Shown: positions 44,812 to 54,252, numbered from the stretch's first letter. The stretch: DNA of 64,000 nucleotides from Candidatus Methanoperedens sp. (GCA_026552975.1 JAPMTR010000069.1:1-64000), one strand, 5' to 3'. The notes: generated by a model not told the origin, from the letters alone. Numbers and translations: made by a program.

Positions 44812-47121
44812 ATGGGTACAATAAAAACGAATACGGAATCAACATTCAGTTCTGCTTCAATAGTGAATACGATAAGAAGCTTTACTCGAAAAAAGGAACT
44901 CCAGGAAAAGTCATGTTCATATAACATCAGGAAATACAAAAACCAAAATATTATCGTCCTTGATTGTAAGAATTGCAGGAATGGTTCATCTTCCATATCT
45001 GACTCCACATGCAGGAAATATATATTCCATATCCTGGATTCTGAACCTGCGGCAAACCGCCTTGTGCTGGCCCATCTTTTTGAACGGGATTATGAAAATG
45101 AAAATCTTGATTTTTTATATCTCCTTGCCCGGTTCATCAGCAACATAGACAATTACAAGAATTCCATGGTCGGAAATGATCTTGAATTATATACTTCCCA
45201 ATGGAATGAGTGGCTGCTATCGGTCATAAACACAAGTAAAACTGATCCTATCGGAGCTTATAATGAAATAAAGACAAAGATCAAAAGCCTGCAGGCGATC
45301 GATGATTATTCAGATCTAAAATACAAATTAAGCAAAGCAAATTTCATCTCAATGCTTGAAAAAATGAATACCTCAGTACCATTACTTGCAGACAGGGTCA
45401 AGGAAGAAGTTCCTGGAAATGATATTTACCTCAATGTCATTAAGTCGCTTGTAAGGCCTGGTTTTTCTACATCAAGGATATACACCGCACCGCCTTCAAA
45501 CACAGAATTCCTTGAAATATACGAAGTACAAAGATCAAATGGAAGAGTTATGCCGATCACACTTTATGGCCTGACAGATCGACCTGAAAGCCTGTACTTT
45601 GCGATCCCTGTTGAATATAACAATATGCGACCGATCGAGCTGGAGGTAATTGAATCGGTCAGGAAGAAATTGATGAAACATCGACCAAAGGATATCAATT
45701 TTGCAGAATCCTCCAGTTCCAGGGAATATTTCACCCGACTGGGAAAACAAATGATATCGCATGAGAGCATATCGAGAAACCTGAACCTTAACCCTGATGA
45801 AATACATGTGTTATCTGACATACTTGCAAAATACACAACAGGGTTCGGGATCCTTGAAGATGTCCTTTCTGATGAGCGTGTCAGCGATGTATATGTGAAT
45901 TCACCTGCTGACATAAACCCGATACATGTTGTCGTGGAAGGCGAAGAATGTTCATCCAACATATACCTGTCCCAGGATGACATTGATTCTATGATAACAA
46001 GGCTTCGGGCGATAAGCGGAAGACCATTCGGGGAAGCAAATCCTGTCCTTGATATGGACCTGCCTGAGTTCAAAACAAGAGTATCAGTGATAGGAGACCC
46101 GCTATCTTCGGGAGGACTTGCTTATGCTTTTCGAAAACACGCCCGGAATCCCTGGACGCTTCCAAAGCTTATCAATACGGGCTCGATAACTCCATTAGCG
46201 GCAGGCCTGTTGAGTTTTCTCATGGATGGCCAGTCATCCATCCTTGTTGCAGGGGGTGTTGGCTCTGGAAAGACATCTCTATTATCAGCACTGCTTCTTG
46301 AAATACCCCAGAAATACAGGATATTGACCATCGAGGACACACCTGAACTACCTATCGAGCAATTGCAAAGACTTGGCTGTAAGATCCAGGCAATGAACAC
46401 AAAATCAGCCATAGGCGGGACCGGCATTGAGGTCAATCCTGAGACTGCTCTTCGGGCAGCGCTTCGGATGGGGAATGCGACGCTAGTTCTTGGTGAAGTG
46501 CGAGGACCTGAAGTAAAGGTACTGTATGAAGCAATGCAGGTCGGCGCATCCGGCAATTCGGTTATAGGAACAATTCATGGAGCATCCACAAGAGCAGTTT
46601 ATGAACGAATAGTCAATAGCCTTGGAGTGCCAGCTGCATCGTTTCGGGCTACGGATGCTGTGGTCGTAGCTCAGAACGTCAGGATAAGCGGGACCATGAA
46701 AAAGAAAAAGCGAGTTGTAGAGATAGCAGAAGTAACAGGCGGGGAATGGGAAGATCATCCTGATGCAGATGATATATTCAATGACATAATGGTTTTTGAT
46801 GCGATGCAGGATAAGCTTATGGCTACCGATCTATTGGACAGGGGCGGCTCAGAACTTGTGAGCAAGATCGCCCATAAATGGGGAATGAGCATTGACGAAG
46901 CTTCTCTTAACATAAGAATGCGGGCAAAGATCAAAGAAACAGTGGCCAATGTTGGCCTGCAGCACCCCAAATTCCTGGAATCTGATCTGGTAGTAAAGGC
47001 AAATAACACATTTTGCCTGTATCTTGACAGGGTCCAGGATGAAAAAGGAAAAGTGGACTTCCATGAAGTCTATGACAGATGGATCGAGTGGTACAGGGAT
47101 TTTGTAGAGAAAAATAGGTGA
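44812..47121 (+). CDS. Type II/IV secretion system ATPase (GspE/ArlI/TadA family)
   Basis: 769 residues. The N-terminal 330 residues are family-specific, starting with four Cys in a possible zinc knuckle (CKNCRNGSSSISDSTC). The ATPase core follows: VSDVYVNSPAD, Walker A GGVGSGKTSL near 482, RILTIEDTPELP, Walker B VLGEVRGPE, and GTIHGAST. It powers assembly of archaeal type IV pilus-like filaments or secretion. It precedes its membrane platform by 7 bases. No archaellin or ArlH genes are nearby, so a pilus or pseudopilus system is more likely than an archaellum. Confidence 0.9.
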   Translation: MGTIKTNTESTFSSASIVNTIRSFTRKKELQEKSCSYNIRKYKNQNIIVLDCKNCRNGSSSISDSTCRKYIFHILDSEPAANRLVLAHLFERDYENENLDFLYLLARFISNIDNYKNSMVGNDLELYTSQWNEWLLSVINTSKTDPIGAYNEIKTKIKSLQAIDDYSDLKYKLSKANFISMLEKMNTSVPLLADRVKEEVPGNDIYLNVIKSLVRPGFSTSRIYTAPPSNTEFLEIYEVQRSNGRVMPITLYGLTDRPESLYFAIPVEYNNMRPIELEVIESVRKKLMKHRPKDINFAESSSSREYFTRLGKQMISHESISRNLNLNPDEIHVLSDILAKYTTGFGILEDVLSDERVSDVYVNSPADINPIHVVVEGEECSSNIYLSQDDIDSMITRLRAISGRPFGEANPVLDMDLPEFKTRVSVIGDPLSSGGLAYAFRKHARNPWTLPKLINTGSITPLAAGLLSFLMDGQSSILVAGGVGSGKTSLLSALLLEIPQKYRILTIEDTPELPIEQLQRLGCKIQAMNTKSAIGGTGIEVNPETALRAALRMGNATLVLGEVRGPEVKVLYEAMQVGASGNSVIGTIHGASTRAVYERIVNSLGVPAASFRATDAVVVAQNVRISGTMKKKKRVVEIAEVTGGEWEDHPDADDIFNDIMVFDAMQDKLMATDLLDRGGSELVSKIAHKWGMSIDEASLNIRMRAKIKETVANVGLQHPKFLESDLVVKANNTFCLYLDRVQDEKGKVDFHEVYDRWIEWYRDFVEKNR

Positions 47122-47128
47122 CTTTTGT

Positions 47129-49090
47129 ATGAATGATGTAAATAATATAAATTATGATACGGGTCTCTATTGCAATGCCTGCAAAACATCGGTGAAACAT
47201 TTTAGCTGGCTCGTGGGGGATCTATCTGATTTTAAGAAAAAAAGTGAAAAAACCGTAAGCAAGGAGTTCCTGGATGCAATTAATTTTTCAGGATTCGAGC
47301 TTGAACCCTGGGAAACACACATCCTTTCCTATGCTGGCGGCCTGTTATTGTTCCTGGGAATGGTAATTCTGGACCTGATCCTTTTTAGTATTTATTCATA
47401 TGAACGAAACACCATACTTTTTGCAGTTACATTCACAGCTTTTGTTCCGATGGCTGTTATGTTGTATCTGAGCGAATATCCAAAGATCCATGCAAAGTTC
47501 ATGAAAATACACACTCTTGGAGATATTCCTGAGATCCAGAGCTATATTGTGATGTCTATGAAGCTTGTTCCCAACATGGAAAGAGCAATACTTTTTGCTG
47601 CCGAGAATTCATACCGTCCACTGGCGCGCGACCTGAAAAAATTGATCTGGGATATCCATATTCGAGTTTATATCAATGTCGATGAAGCGCTTATCGTATT
47701 TGCCAGCCAGTGGGGAAAAAACAGTGAATATTTCAAACGCTCGTTGCATCTTGTGAAAAGTTCCACGAGTGAACCGGATGAAGCGCAAAGGATCATGACC
47801 CTTAATAAATCGCTAGATATCGTTCTTGAAGGGACAAAAACCATGATGGGTGCGTTTGCAGCCAAACTCAAGACGCCAACGTATGTTCTTTATTCCATCT
47901 TTGTCCTGATCCCGCTTGCTCTTGTTGCATTAATACCGGCGGTGAGCATAGTTGGAGTCAGGATCGATACGCTTACCCTTATCTTAATTTACAACATAGG
48001 TCTTCCTCTTTTCACGTACTTCTATTCGGAGTATATTTTGCTCCAGAGGCCGGCTACTTTTTCACCACCCAACATCTCAGACAAACATCCGCAGCTGTCC
48101 AACATCGGGACGATCCGAAAAAATGTTATCATTGCAGCATGCATTTTCGGTGTAATTATTTGTTTTTCAGGATATATTCTTCTTTATTATGGGAATCCTT
48201 TCAATATCATCTCAAAAGAAGCAATGTCAGGATTGATATTGCCAACATTCCCGGTCGTATGGGCCTTAACTGCAATTATTACGATCTATTCACTGGGGGT
48301 ATATACCCCATACAAAAAAATACGCGACGGGATAAAACAGGTTGAAAATGAGTTTGCAGATGCCATGTTCATCCTTGGAAGAAGGATATCAGAAGGAAGG
48401 TCTGCAGAAGAAGCATTTTCACATACATCACATAATATGAAAGGATCAAAGATCGGGGAAGCGTTCACAGATATTGCTAAAAACCTTACATGTATGCGAA
48501 CCACCTTGTATGGGGCCATTTTTAATGAAGAATACGGGGCATTGAAGGATATCTATTCAGACAGGGTTCATACAATGATGAGGCTCCTCATCGAAAGTGT
48601 TCAAAAAAGCCATGAAGCGGCTGGTATGGCGATCATAAAACTTGCCGACCACCTTAAGGAATTGCAGGAGGTTGAAGCCAATATCAGGCGATCGCTGTAT
48701 GACGTAACATCGACAATGAGGTCAACAGCTATTATTTTTGCGCCGCTTATTGCAGGTGTGACACTTGCGCTCTCTGAAGTGATCCAGAAGATATTGCTCA
48801 ATATATCAAGCCAGACCAGTTACCTGCCTGATGAATATGACATAGGGGGCTTAATGAGTCAGGCTGGCACGGGAATGGCCCAGAGTGTTCCTCCTGATAT
48901 TTTCCTGCTTGTGGTGGGAATTTATATGGTTCTTCTTGTTATCATCCTGACAAGATTCGCAGGCGGGATCGAGTATGGTGATGACAGACCGCAGTTCATG
49001 TACGACCTTGGGCAGACCTTGCCGATGTCGATCATGGTTTTTACGATTACGACCGTTGTTTCAAGAATTATATTCAGTTCAATGGTCTAA
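47129..49090 (+). CDS. Type IV pilus-like platform membrane protein (TadC/ArlJ family)
   Basis: 653 residues. Two T2SSF-like cytoplasmic helical modules (about 130-225 and 410-530) are set between groups of membrane helices (about 65-115, 245-305, 330-410, 535-650). The motif GDIPEIQSYIVMSMKLVPNM starts the first module and FADAMFILGRRISEGRSAEEA the second. It forms the inner-membrane platform driven by the ATPase encoded before it. The double-module size is usual for archaeal members. Confidence 0.87.
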   Translation: MNDVNNINYDTGLYCNACKTSVKHFSWLVGDLSDFKKKSEKTVSKEFLDAINFSGFELEPWETHILSYAGGLLLFLGMVILDLILFSIYSYERNTILFAVTFTAFVPMAVMLYLSEYPKIHAKFMKIHTLGDIPEIQSYIVMSMKLVPNMERAILFAAENSYRPLARDLKKLIWDIHIRVYINVDEALIVFASQWGKNSEYFKRSLHLVKSSTSEPDEAQRIMTLNKSLDIVLEGTKTMMGAFAAKLKTPTYVLYSIFVLIPLALVALIPAVSIVGVRIDTLTLILIYNIGLPLFTYFYSEYILLQRPATFSPPNISDKHPQLSNIGTIRKNVIIAACIFGVIICFSGYILLYYGNPFNIISKEAMSGLILPTFPVVWALTAIITIYSLGVYTPYKKIRDGIKQVENEFADAMFILGRRISEGRSAEEAFSHTSHNMKGSKIGEAFTDIAKNLTCMRTTLYGAIFNEEYGALKDIYSDRVHTMMRLLIESVQKSHEAAGMAIIKLADHLKELQEVEANIRRSLYDVTSTMRSTAIIFAPLIAGVTLALSEVIQKILLNISSQTSYLPDEYDIGGLMSQAGTGMAQSVPPDIFLLVVGIYMVLLVIILTRFAGGIEYGDDRPQFMYDLGQTLPMSIMVFTITTVVSRIIFSSMV

Positions 49091-49103
49091 AAAAGAGGAT
49101 TTT

Positions 49104-49637
49104 ATGAGACAAAAAACAATAAAAGAAAAAAAACATTTTGCAGGCACAGGAAAAAAGATAAGTTATTTTAAAATATTTAAAAACGATGAAAAGGCAATCG
49201 AGCTGCCTATTAATATTGTGGTGATGCTCGTTGTAGGCATGGTTGCGCTTGCAGCTCTTTTATCGATCATACCAAAATCAAAGGAAAATTTGAGCGTGGA
49301 CATTATCGATATAAAAATAGATAATGGGACCTTGCAGGAAGGAAGCGTTGCTACCGTGAGTGGCGCAGGTGAATATAAAGTCAGGGTTTTTGCCAGAGTA
49401 TATGATAAGAACAATAATCCTGTCGAAAAGGCAAGCGTCACAATTAACGGAGGAGGCGGGTTCGGGGTTGACCAGACAAATGGGGTTGGTGAAGCCATAG
49501 TGTATCTTGGGGAGACCATAAGCACAAAAGTCACATTGAGACCGAACCAGAAGAGTGTTGCATTAAAACTTGTCGCTAAGGCAAACGGGTACTATGACTA
49601 TGAAGATGAAAATGCAGTTACCTTATACCAAAAATAG
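49104..49637 (+). CDS. Pilin-like protein, long form
   Basis: 177 residues from ATG 49104, with GAGGAT 4 bases upstream. A basic N-terminus and KAIELPINIVVMLVVGMVAL resemble a class III (prepilin) signal: a Lys-Ala site followed by a long hydrophobic helix. A beta-sandwich domain follows with an Ig-like/CARDB-type pattern (KVRVFARVYDKNNNPVEKAS, VTINGGGGFG). Probably a pseudopilin or minor pilin of the module upstream. The prepilin-peptidase site is inferred. Confidence 0.65.
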   Translation: MRQKTIKEKKHFAGTGKKISYFKIFKNDEKAIELPINIVVMLVVGMVALAALLSIIPKSKENLSVDIIDIKIDNGTLQEGSVATVSGAGEYKVRVFARVYDKNNNPVEKASVTINGGGGFGVDQTNGVGEAIVYLGETISTKVTLRPNQKSVALKLVAKANGYYDYEDENAVTLYQK

Positions 49638-49652
49638 GATCAATGGTCTAAA

Positions 49653-50069
49653 ATGGCAATAGGGATTCCAATAAAAATGGTCGTTCTCACGATCGTGGGT
49701 ATGGCAGGGCTAGCAGCAATGCTTGGAATAATAGACAACGGCCAAAGCGCCATCCCGAAATCGATGCATGCGGATGTCGATAGCGGTAATTTGATATTAT
49801 TATCAGCTATTAATGATTCTGACAGTATTGATGTTATAGTCGAAGTTATTAATTCAATAGATGGCACACCCATAAGAAAAGCGAGCGCTGTCCTTTCAGG
49901 CGAAGGGACATCCGCTGTTAATGTTACTGATGAGAATGGTATTACGAAATTGAGATTCAAGAAGAGCGATTTCGAAATGGAATCGGGAGAGGGTTATCTG
50001 GATCTTGATGTTAAGGCGAATGGTTTCCGGGATTATACGAATGAGTATGCTGTCAAGCTGGTAAGATGA
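49653..50069 (+). CDS. Pilin-like protein, short form
   Basis: 138 residues. It starts directly with MAIGIPIKMVVLTIVGMAGL, parallel to the prepilin helix of the previous protein but with almost no leader. The beta domain is of the same type (VIVEVINSIDGTPIRKASAVLSG). The two are diverged paralogues. Possibly a minor pilin that needs little or no processing. Last gene of the secretion module. Confidence 0.62.
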   Translation: MAIGIPIKMVVLTIVGMAGLAAMLGIIDNGQSAIPKSMHADVDSGNLILLSAINDSDSIDVIVEVINSIDGTPIRKASAVLSGEGTSAVNVTDENGITKLRFKKSDFEMESGEGYLDLDVKANGFRDYTNEYAVKLVR

Positions 50070-50074
50070 TGGGC

Positions 50075-50662
50075 TTATTTCCTGTTCGTCATTATGAACT
50101 TAACAAGGACGACCGCACTAAATAATAATCCAATACCTATCGGATAGTAAGATGACCTTATGACGCTCCATTGATCGCTGTAAATAAGATACCCGGTAAC
50201 GAACATCACGATGGCAGCTGCAAGTCCTGAGAATTCCACCGGGACTTTTATTTTGCCTATAGAAATTTTATTTACATTCTCAAGTTTTAATATTCTGTCC
50301 TCAATAGACAATAGATGTGATTTGAGAGAACCAAGATCGTTCTTGTGGGTTTCCTGCGTTGTTTTTTCAAGAGCTACTAATTTGTTGTCGATCTCCTGGA
50401 TCTTATCCTGCATCTCATTTAGCAGTCCTTCATCAACACTGGCTATAATCTTCTCATTTAATACGGGATCTTCATCGGGAAGTTCAAAAGACTTGATAGA
50501 AAGGCGTTTTTCTACAGCCCCAAGGCGCTTATCCACACTTCTTAAGCTCTGGTCTATGTACTCTATCCTGCCGAAAATATCCTGATTCGTTTCGCTGCTG
50601 TTTCTTTCCTGGCTGTTTTTTTTCACAGTTGATGTCACCGTTAAGTCCACGAAACGGCCCAA
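50075..50662 (-). CDS. Coiled-coil membrane protein of unknown function
   Basis: 195 residues. A long coiled coil (about 25-125) precedes two membrane helices near 143-160 and 170-187, with a KFIMTNRK tail. I do not recognise the family. It begins 5 bases after the MFS gene stop on the same strand. A TTTAAATATTTT box at the junction could also give it its own promoter. The start (TTG 50662, or GTG 50650/50638) is uncertain. It may act as a membrane spacer or organiser. Confidence 0.6.
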   Translation of the reverse strand: MGRFVDLTVTSTVKKNSQERNSSETNQDIFGRIEYIDQSLRSVDKRLGAVEKRLSIKSFELPDEDPVLNEKIIASVDEGLLNEMQDKIQEIDNKLVALEKTTQETHKNDLGSLKSHLLSIEDRILKLENVNKISIGKIKVPVEFSGLAAAIVMFVTGYLIYSDQWSVIRSSYYPIGIGLLFSAVVLVKFIMTNRK

Positions 50663-50667
50663 AATAT

Positions 50668-51894
50668 TTAAACTTTTCTTACAGGTACAGGCAACAGAAT
50701 AATCATCAACACTGCAGCCACAAGCGCTGCAATGCTTCCGAACATGAATGGGGCGCCCGGGCCGATCTTATCCCAGAGAAGCCCTGCAATAACACTTGAG
50801 GCAAGAGCAAGAAGACCTGTAGCAGTATAATAAATACCTATGGCTGTCCCGTGTTTATCTTTGGGAACCATGTCGACAACATAGGCTTTACTCACACCTT
50901 CAGTCATAGCCATGTAAAACCCATAGATCGCAAACAGTATCCATACAAGATATCCTTCATTTGCCAGGGCAAAACCAAGATACACGAGGGAGAATAGCAG
51001 GAATCCCCCCACCATTACGTTCCTTCTTCCGATCTTGTCCGAAAGGATCCCGGCAGGCATTGACGCAAAGGAATAGGTAATATTGTATACAACGTATGTT
51101 AAAATGACGATCACTGTAACAGTCATTGTGCCAAATACTGAAGTGATAATTGGGGGTATGCCACCTGAAATTTCAAAGATGTTCCTTGCGCGAAGGATCA
51201 GGAAGGCATTGCTTGAATTTCCGATTGCAAAAAGAATTGTTATTAAAATAAATATCTTAAAATCCCTGCTAAAATCCGAGAATTTTAATGTGAGGCTCTC
51301 TTTTTTTTCGCCTTTCTTCTCGGAAACGAACAGGAAGAGAAGTATGACACTGATGAGAGCGGGAACAAAAGCGATTAGGAATAAAGGTGTGTAGTCCCCA
51401 TTAAGAAGATATAAGGCCAGAATTGCAATAAGCGGTCCTATGATCGCCCCCATAGCATCCAATCCCTTATGAAAGCCAAATGCTCTTCCACGATATTTCT
51501 CTTCGGTTGAATCCGCTATCAATGCATCCCTGGCAGATGTACGAAGACCTTTGCCGAACCTATCAAGGAAGCGTGCAGCCAGAACGAAATGCCATGTGGT
51601 TGCAAATGCAAGCAGGGGCTTTGAAATAGTTGATAGGCTGTAACCGTAAATCACGTAGGGTTTTCTTTTCCCGGATCTATCTGAAAGCCAGCCGGATATG
51701 ATTTTCAATATACTTGCTGTGCTTTCAGCTATTCCCTCTATTATTCCCACAATTGTCATTGGGGCCCCAAGGACTGCGGTGAGGAATATGGGAATTACAG
51801 GATAGAGCATTTCACTGCTGATATCCGTGAAAAAACTGACAAGGCCGAGGATGAATACGTTTTTCTTTATGCCTTTGATGATGTCTTTTTCCAT
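50668..51894 (-). CDS. MFS-family transporter
   Basis: 408 residues, twelve membrane helices in two halves. MFS signatures: GWLSDRSGKRKPY between helices 2 and 3, DRFGKGLRTSARDALI in the first half, GILSDKIGRRNVM in the second. A central cytoplasmic loop (KKGEKKESLTLKF) joins the halves. The motif DRxGKGxRxxPRDAxI marks a widespread branch of unknown substrate. Drug, metabolite or ion efflux cannot be told apart. Confidence 0.88.
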   Translation of the reverse strand: MEKDIIKGIKKNVFILGLVSFFTDISSEMLYPVIPIFLTAVLGAPMTIVGIIEGIAESTASILKIISGWLSDRSGKRKPYVIYGYSLSTISKPLLAFATTWHFVLAARFLDRFGKGLRTSARDALIADSTEEKYRGRAFGFHKGLDAMGAIIGPLIAILALYLLNGDYTPLFLIAFVPALISVILLFLFVSEKKGEKKESLTLKFSDFSRDFKIFILITILFAIGNSSNAFLILRARNIFEISGGIPPIITSVFGTMTVTVIVILTYVVYNITYSFASMPAGILSDKIGRRNVMVGGFLLFSLVYLGFALANEGYLVWILFAIYGFYMAMTEGVSKAYVVDMVPKDKHGTAIGIYYTATGLLALASSVIAGLLWDKIGPGAPFMFGSIAALVAAVLMIILLPVPVRKV

Positions 51895-51934
51895 CTTACC
51901 AGGTTAAGCAATACAATTTATAAATTTATGCCTA

Positions 51935-52054
51935 TTAATTAAAGACTTTATTCCTCCTGTAATTCTCAATGGAATCAGCTATGAGTTTTCTGATAATAGT
52001 CGTCCTATCCACATGCTCTTCATCTGCTATCTGGATGACCGTTCTTCTTTCCAT
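51935..52054 (-). pseudogene. Truncated antitoxin (UPF0175-like)
   Basis: 39 residues from ATG 52054. IADEEHVDRTTIIRKLIADS, followed by IENYR, matches the N-terminal DNA-binding half of small archaeal antitoxins of the UPF0175/ribbon-helix-helix type. The remaining half of such proteins (KALELYREGKVSLGKAAE-type) is missing; a stop follows KVFN. Probably a relic. Confidence 0.55.
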
Positions 52055-52178
52055 TAATTACAGTCTCTTCATATACTTTTGACGGAATGAGAACATTACC
52101 GAAATGCCTGCATGAATCAGCAAGTATTTGCATCTTAGCCAGATGAATCAATATCATTGAATCTTTTATTATAAGCAT
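52020..52178 (-). pseudogene. Truncated PIN-domain toxin
   Basis: 52 residues from ATG 52178. Residues 1-48 (MLIIKDSMILIHLAK, then FGNVLIPSKVYEETVINGK) match the start of a PIN-domain ribonuclease, including the first catalytic Asp. The remaining two thirds, with the other acidic residues, are absent. It overlaps the antitoxin fragment out of frame. It was probably a toxin-antitoxin pair collapsed by deletion. Confidence 0.6.
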
Positions 52179-52340
52179 ACTATGTGCACAATGTAATACG
52201 TTATTATAAATAAAGTTTACTTATGAAAATCCTAGCAACATAGCTCACAAATTCATTTCCTTTCAATGAAAAAATTCAAAGTCTTTTTGATGTTTTTCAA
52301 AATCGTAACATTCATGGCCAGATAAAGCCTACAGGTAATC

Positions 52341-53495
52341 ATGATAGAGACGAAGGAAGTAAATGAAATAGTATCCAAATATGACCTTAAAAAAGCTACC
52401 ATAGGCGTCCTGGCATCGCACTCAGCCCTTGATGTATGCGACGGGGCGGCAGAAGAAGGATTCAGGACTTATGCAGTTTGTGAGAAGGGACGGGAAAAGA
52501 CATACACACAATACTTCAAAGCACAGAGAAAAAATGGTTCACTCGTCCGGGGAATAGTTGATGATGCTGATGTTTATTCCAAATTCAATGAAATAATGAA
52601 ACCTCAGAACCAGGAGAAGCTGAGGAAAAATAATACGATCTTTATCCCCAACCGTTCTTTCACATCCTATTGTGGGATCGATGAAATTGAAGATAATTTC
52701 AGGGTCCCCATGTTCGGAAGCCGAAACCTCCTTCGCAGTGAAGAGCGCGGAGGGGAGCGTGATTATTACTGGCTTCTTGAAAAAGCAGGACTGCCGTATC
52801 CTGAAAGGATCGCAAAACCCGAAGATATCGACAGTCTTGTCATGGTGAAATTGCCTCATGCAGTAAAGAAACTTGAACGAGGCTTCTTCACAGCAGCATC
52901 TTTTGACGAATTCAAAAAAAAATCCGATGCTTTCCTGAAACAGGGAGTTATCACAAAAGAAGCGCTTGCTGAGGCGAGAATTGAAAGATATATTATTGGA
53001 CCTGTTTTTAACCTTGATCTTTTCTATTCACCCCTGGAAGAAACGATGAGCAAAATTGAACTCCTTGGCATCGACTGGAGATTTGAAACAAGTCTTGACG
53101 GACACACAAGATTACCCGCGCCTCAGCAAATATCACTAAATGAGCGCCAGATCATGCCCGAATATACTGTTTGCGGCCACAACTCTGCAACCCTTCGCGA
53201 ATCATTACTGGAAGACGCATTTGAACTTGCCCAAAAGTATGTCAAAGCGTCCCAGAAATATTACAAACCCGGTATAATCGGACCTTTCTGCCTCCAGACC
53301 TGTGTTGATAAAGATCTAAATTTCTATGTTTACGATGTTGCGCCGCGCGTTGGCGGTGGGACAAATGTGCATGTTTCAGTAGGGCATCCCTACGGAAACA
53401 CTTTATGGCGCAAACCCATGAGCACGGGAAGAAGGATGGCAATGGAGATAAGAAGGGCGATCGAACAGGAGAGGGTGGAAGAAATAGTGACGTAA
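52341..53495 (+). CDS. purP: Formate-dependent AICAR formyltransferase (FAICAR synthetase) PurP
   Basis: 384 residues, ATP-grasp fold. Characteristic stretches: GVLASHSALDVCDGAAEEGF at the N-terminus, PMFGSRNLLRSEERG, IGPVFNLDLFYSP, and the late PRVGGGTNVHVSVGHPYGN. It uses ATP and formate to make FAICAR in purine synthesis, replacing the folate-dependent PurH route in archaea. AGGT lies a few bases before the ATG. Normal length. Confidence 0.92.
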   Translation: MIETKEVNEIVSKYDLKKATIGVLASHSALDVCDGAAEEGFRTYAVCEKGREKTYTQYFKAQRKNGSLVRGIVDDADVYSKFNEIMKPQNQEKLRKNNTIFIPNRSFTSYCGIDEIEDNFRVPMFGSRNLLRSEERGGERDYYWLLEKAGLPYPERIAKPEDIDSLVMVKLPHAVKKLERGFFTAASFDEFKKKSDAFLKQGVITKEALAEARIERYIIGPVFNLDLFYSPLEETMSKIELLGIDWRFETSLDGHTRLPAPQQISLNERQIMPEYTVCGHNSATLRESLLEDAFELAQKYVKASQKYYKPGIIGPFCLQTCVDKDLNFYVYDVAPRVGGGTNVHVSVGHPYGNTLWRKPMSTGRRMAMEIRRAIEQERVEEIVT

Positions 53496-53559
53496 GATGG
53501 GAGATTTGCGAGTAATTTCCATGGAAAGATATAATTAATAAAAGAACAAAATTGAACCA

Positions 53560-54252
53560 ATGGATATTAAAAAGAAAATAATTATCTCAGGACAAAAAGT
53601 TCATGATGTTGGTTATCGACCATATCTTCTTGGAATAGCGGAGTCCATAGGGGTGGAAATGTTCTTTGTAGATAATATTTTTTCTGATGAAAAACAGGTT
53701 GTTTACGTTCTTATTAATTCCTCCAGGGAAAATGTAGATTCTTTCATAGAGATCGCGTCCTCAAAATTCCCTGAGAAAAGCATTGTTGAGAAAGTAGAGG
53801 TAGAAGAATACAAGGGAAATGTAATGAAGATTGAAAGTTTTTATCGCTATTTGACAGCAATGCAGCTTTCCAAGATAGCAAATTATGGGGGAAAATTACT
53901 GGATAAGCAGGATAAAATGCTTGATAAACAGGATTTCCATATTGAAGTAACCAGAAATGGTTTTAACGATCTAAAAGATGAAATGACTGAAATAAAGGAT
54001 GAAATAAAAGGAACGAGGGATGAAATAAAAGGAACGAGGGATGAAATAAAAGGAACGAGGGATGAAATAAAATATGAATTACAAGGGATGCGCTCTGACA
54101 TGAATGCAGGTTTTGCAGGCATAAAAAAAGAAATTCACATGCAACGGGATGATTTTAAAGAGGTTTTCATGAAAGAGGTTGAGGGCCTTCACAATGAGAT
54201 CAACGAAATCAGAGCCACTCTTGCCAGGATTCAGCACGGACAGGAAGCATAA
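53560..54252 (+). CDS. Acylphosphatase-like domain fused to a long coiled coil
   Basis: 230 residues. Residues 5-90 resemble acylphosphatase (ISGQKVHDVGYRPYLLGIAE; the catalytic Arg and a later Asn in VDNI are present). Then comes a coiled coil to the C-terminus, with a three-fold repeat of DEIKGTR (about 146-166). No membrane segment. Similar fusions occur in Methanosarcinales; the role is unknown. The repeats come from a 21-base tandem duplication. Confidence 0.7.
   Translation: MDIKKKIIISGQKVHDVGYRPYLLGIAESIGVEMFFVDNIFSDEKQVVYVLINSSRENVDSFIEIASSKFPEKSIVEKVEVEEYKGNVMKIESFYRYLTAMQLSKIANYGGKLLDKQDKMLDKQDFHIEVTRNGFNDLKDEMTEIKDEIKGTRDEIKGTRDEIKGTRDEIKYELQGMRSDMNAGFAGIKKEIHMQRDDFKEVFMKEVEGLHNEINEIRATLARIQHGQEA
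53998..54060 (+). repeat. Three exact 21-base tandem repeats inside the coiled coil
   Basis: The unit GATGAAATAAAAGGAACGAGG occurs three times in a row, preceded and followed by partial copies (GATGAAATAAAATATG). In frame, each adds one heptad DEIKGTR, so copy-number changes keep the coiled-coil register. Confidence 0.85.

Larger units (their letters stand above)
51895..52340. other. Gene-poor region holding toxin-antitoxin remains and purP promoter
   Basis: About 445 bases. The left half holds two short overlapping minus-strand remnants, listed separately. The right half (52180-52340) is AT-rich, with TTATAAATA near 52203 and AGGT just before the purP start. A weak TTTTGA/TCAAAA hairpin (around 52287-52306) is also visible. 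Confidence 0.4.

Noticed and set aside
45564-46556. Long minus-strand frames opposite the secretion ATPase
   Set aside because: They are antisense shadows of a strongly conserved gene; Ser/Arg-rich with no domain.
53998-54060. Possible CRISPR-like array
   Set aside because: The three 21-base units are directly adjacent without spacers and code for coiled-coil heptads.
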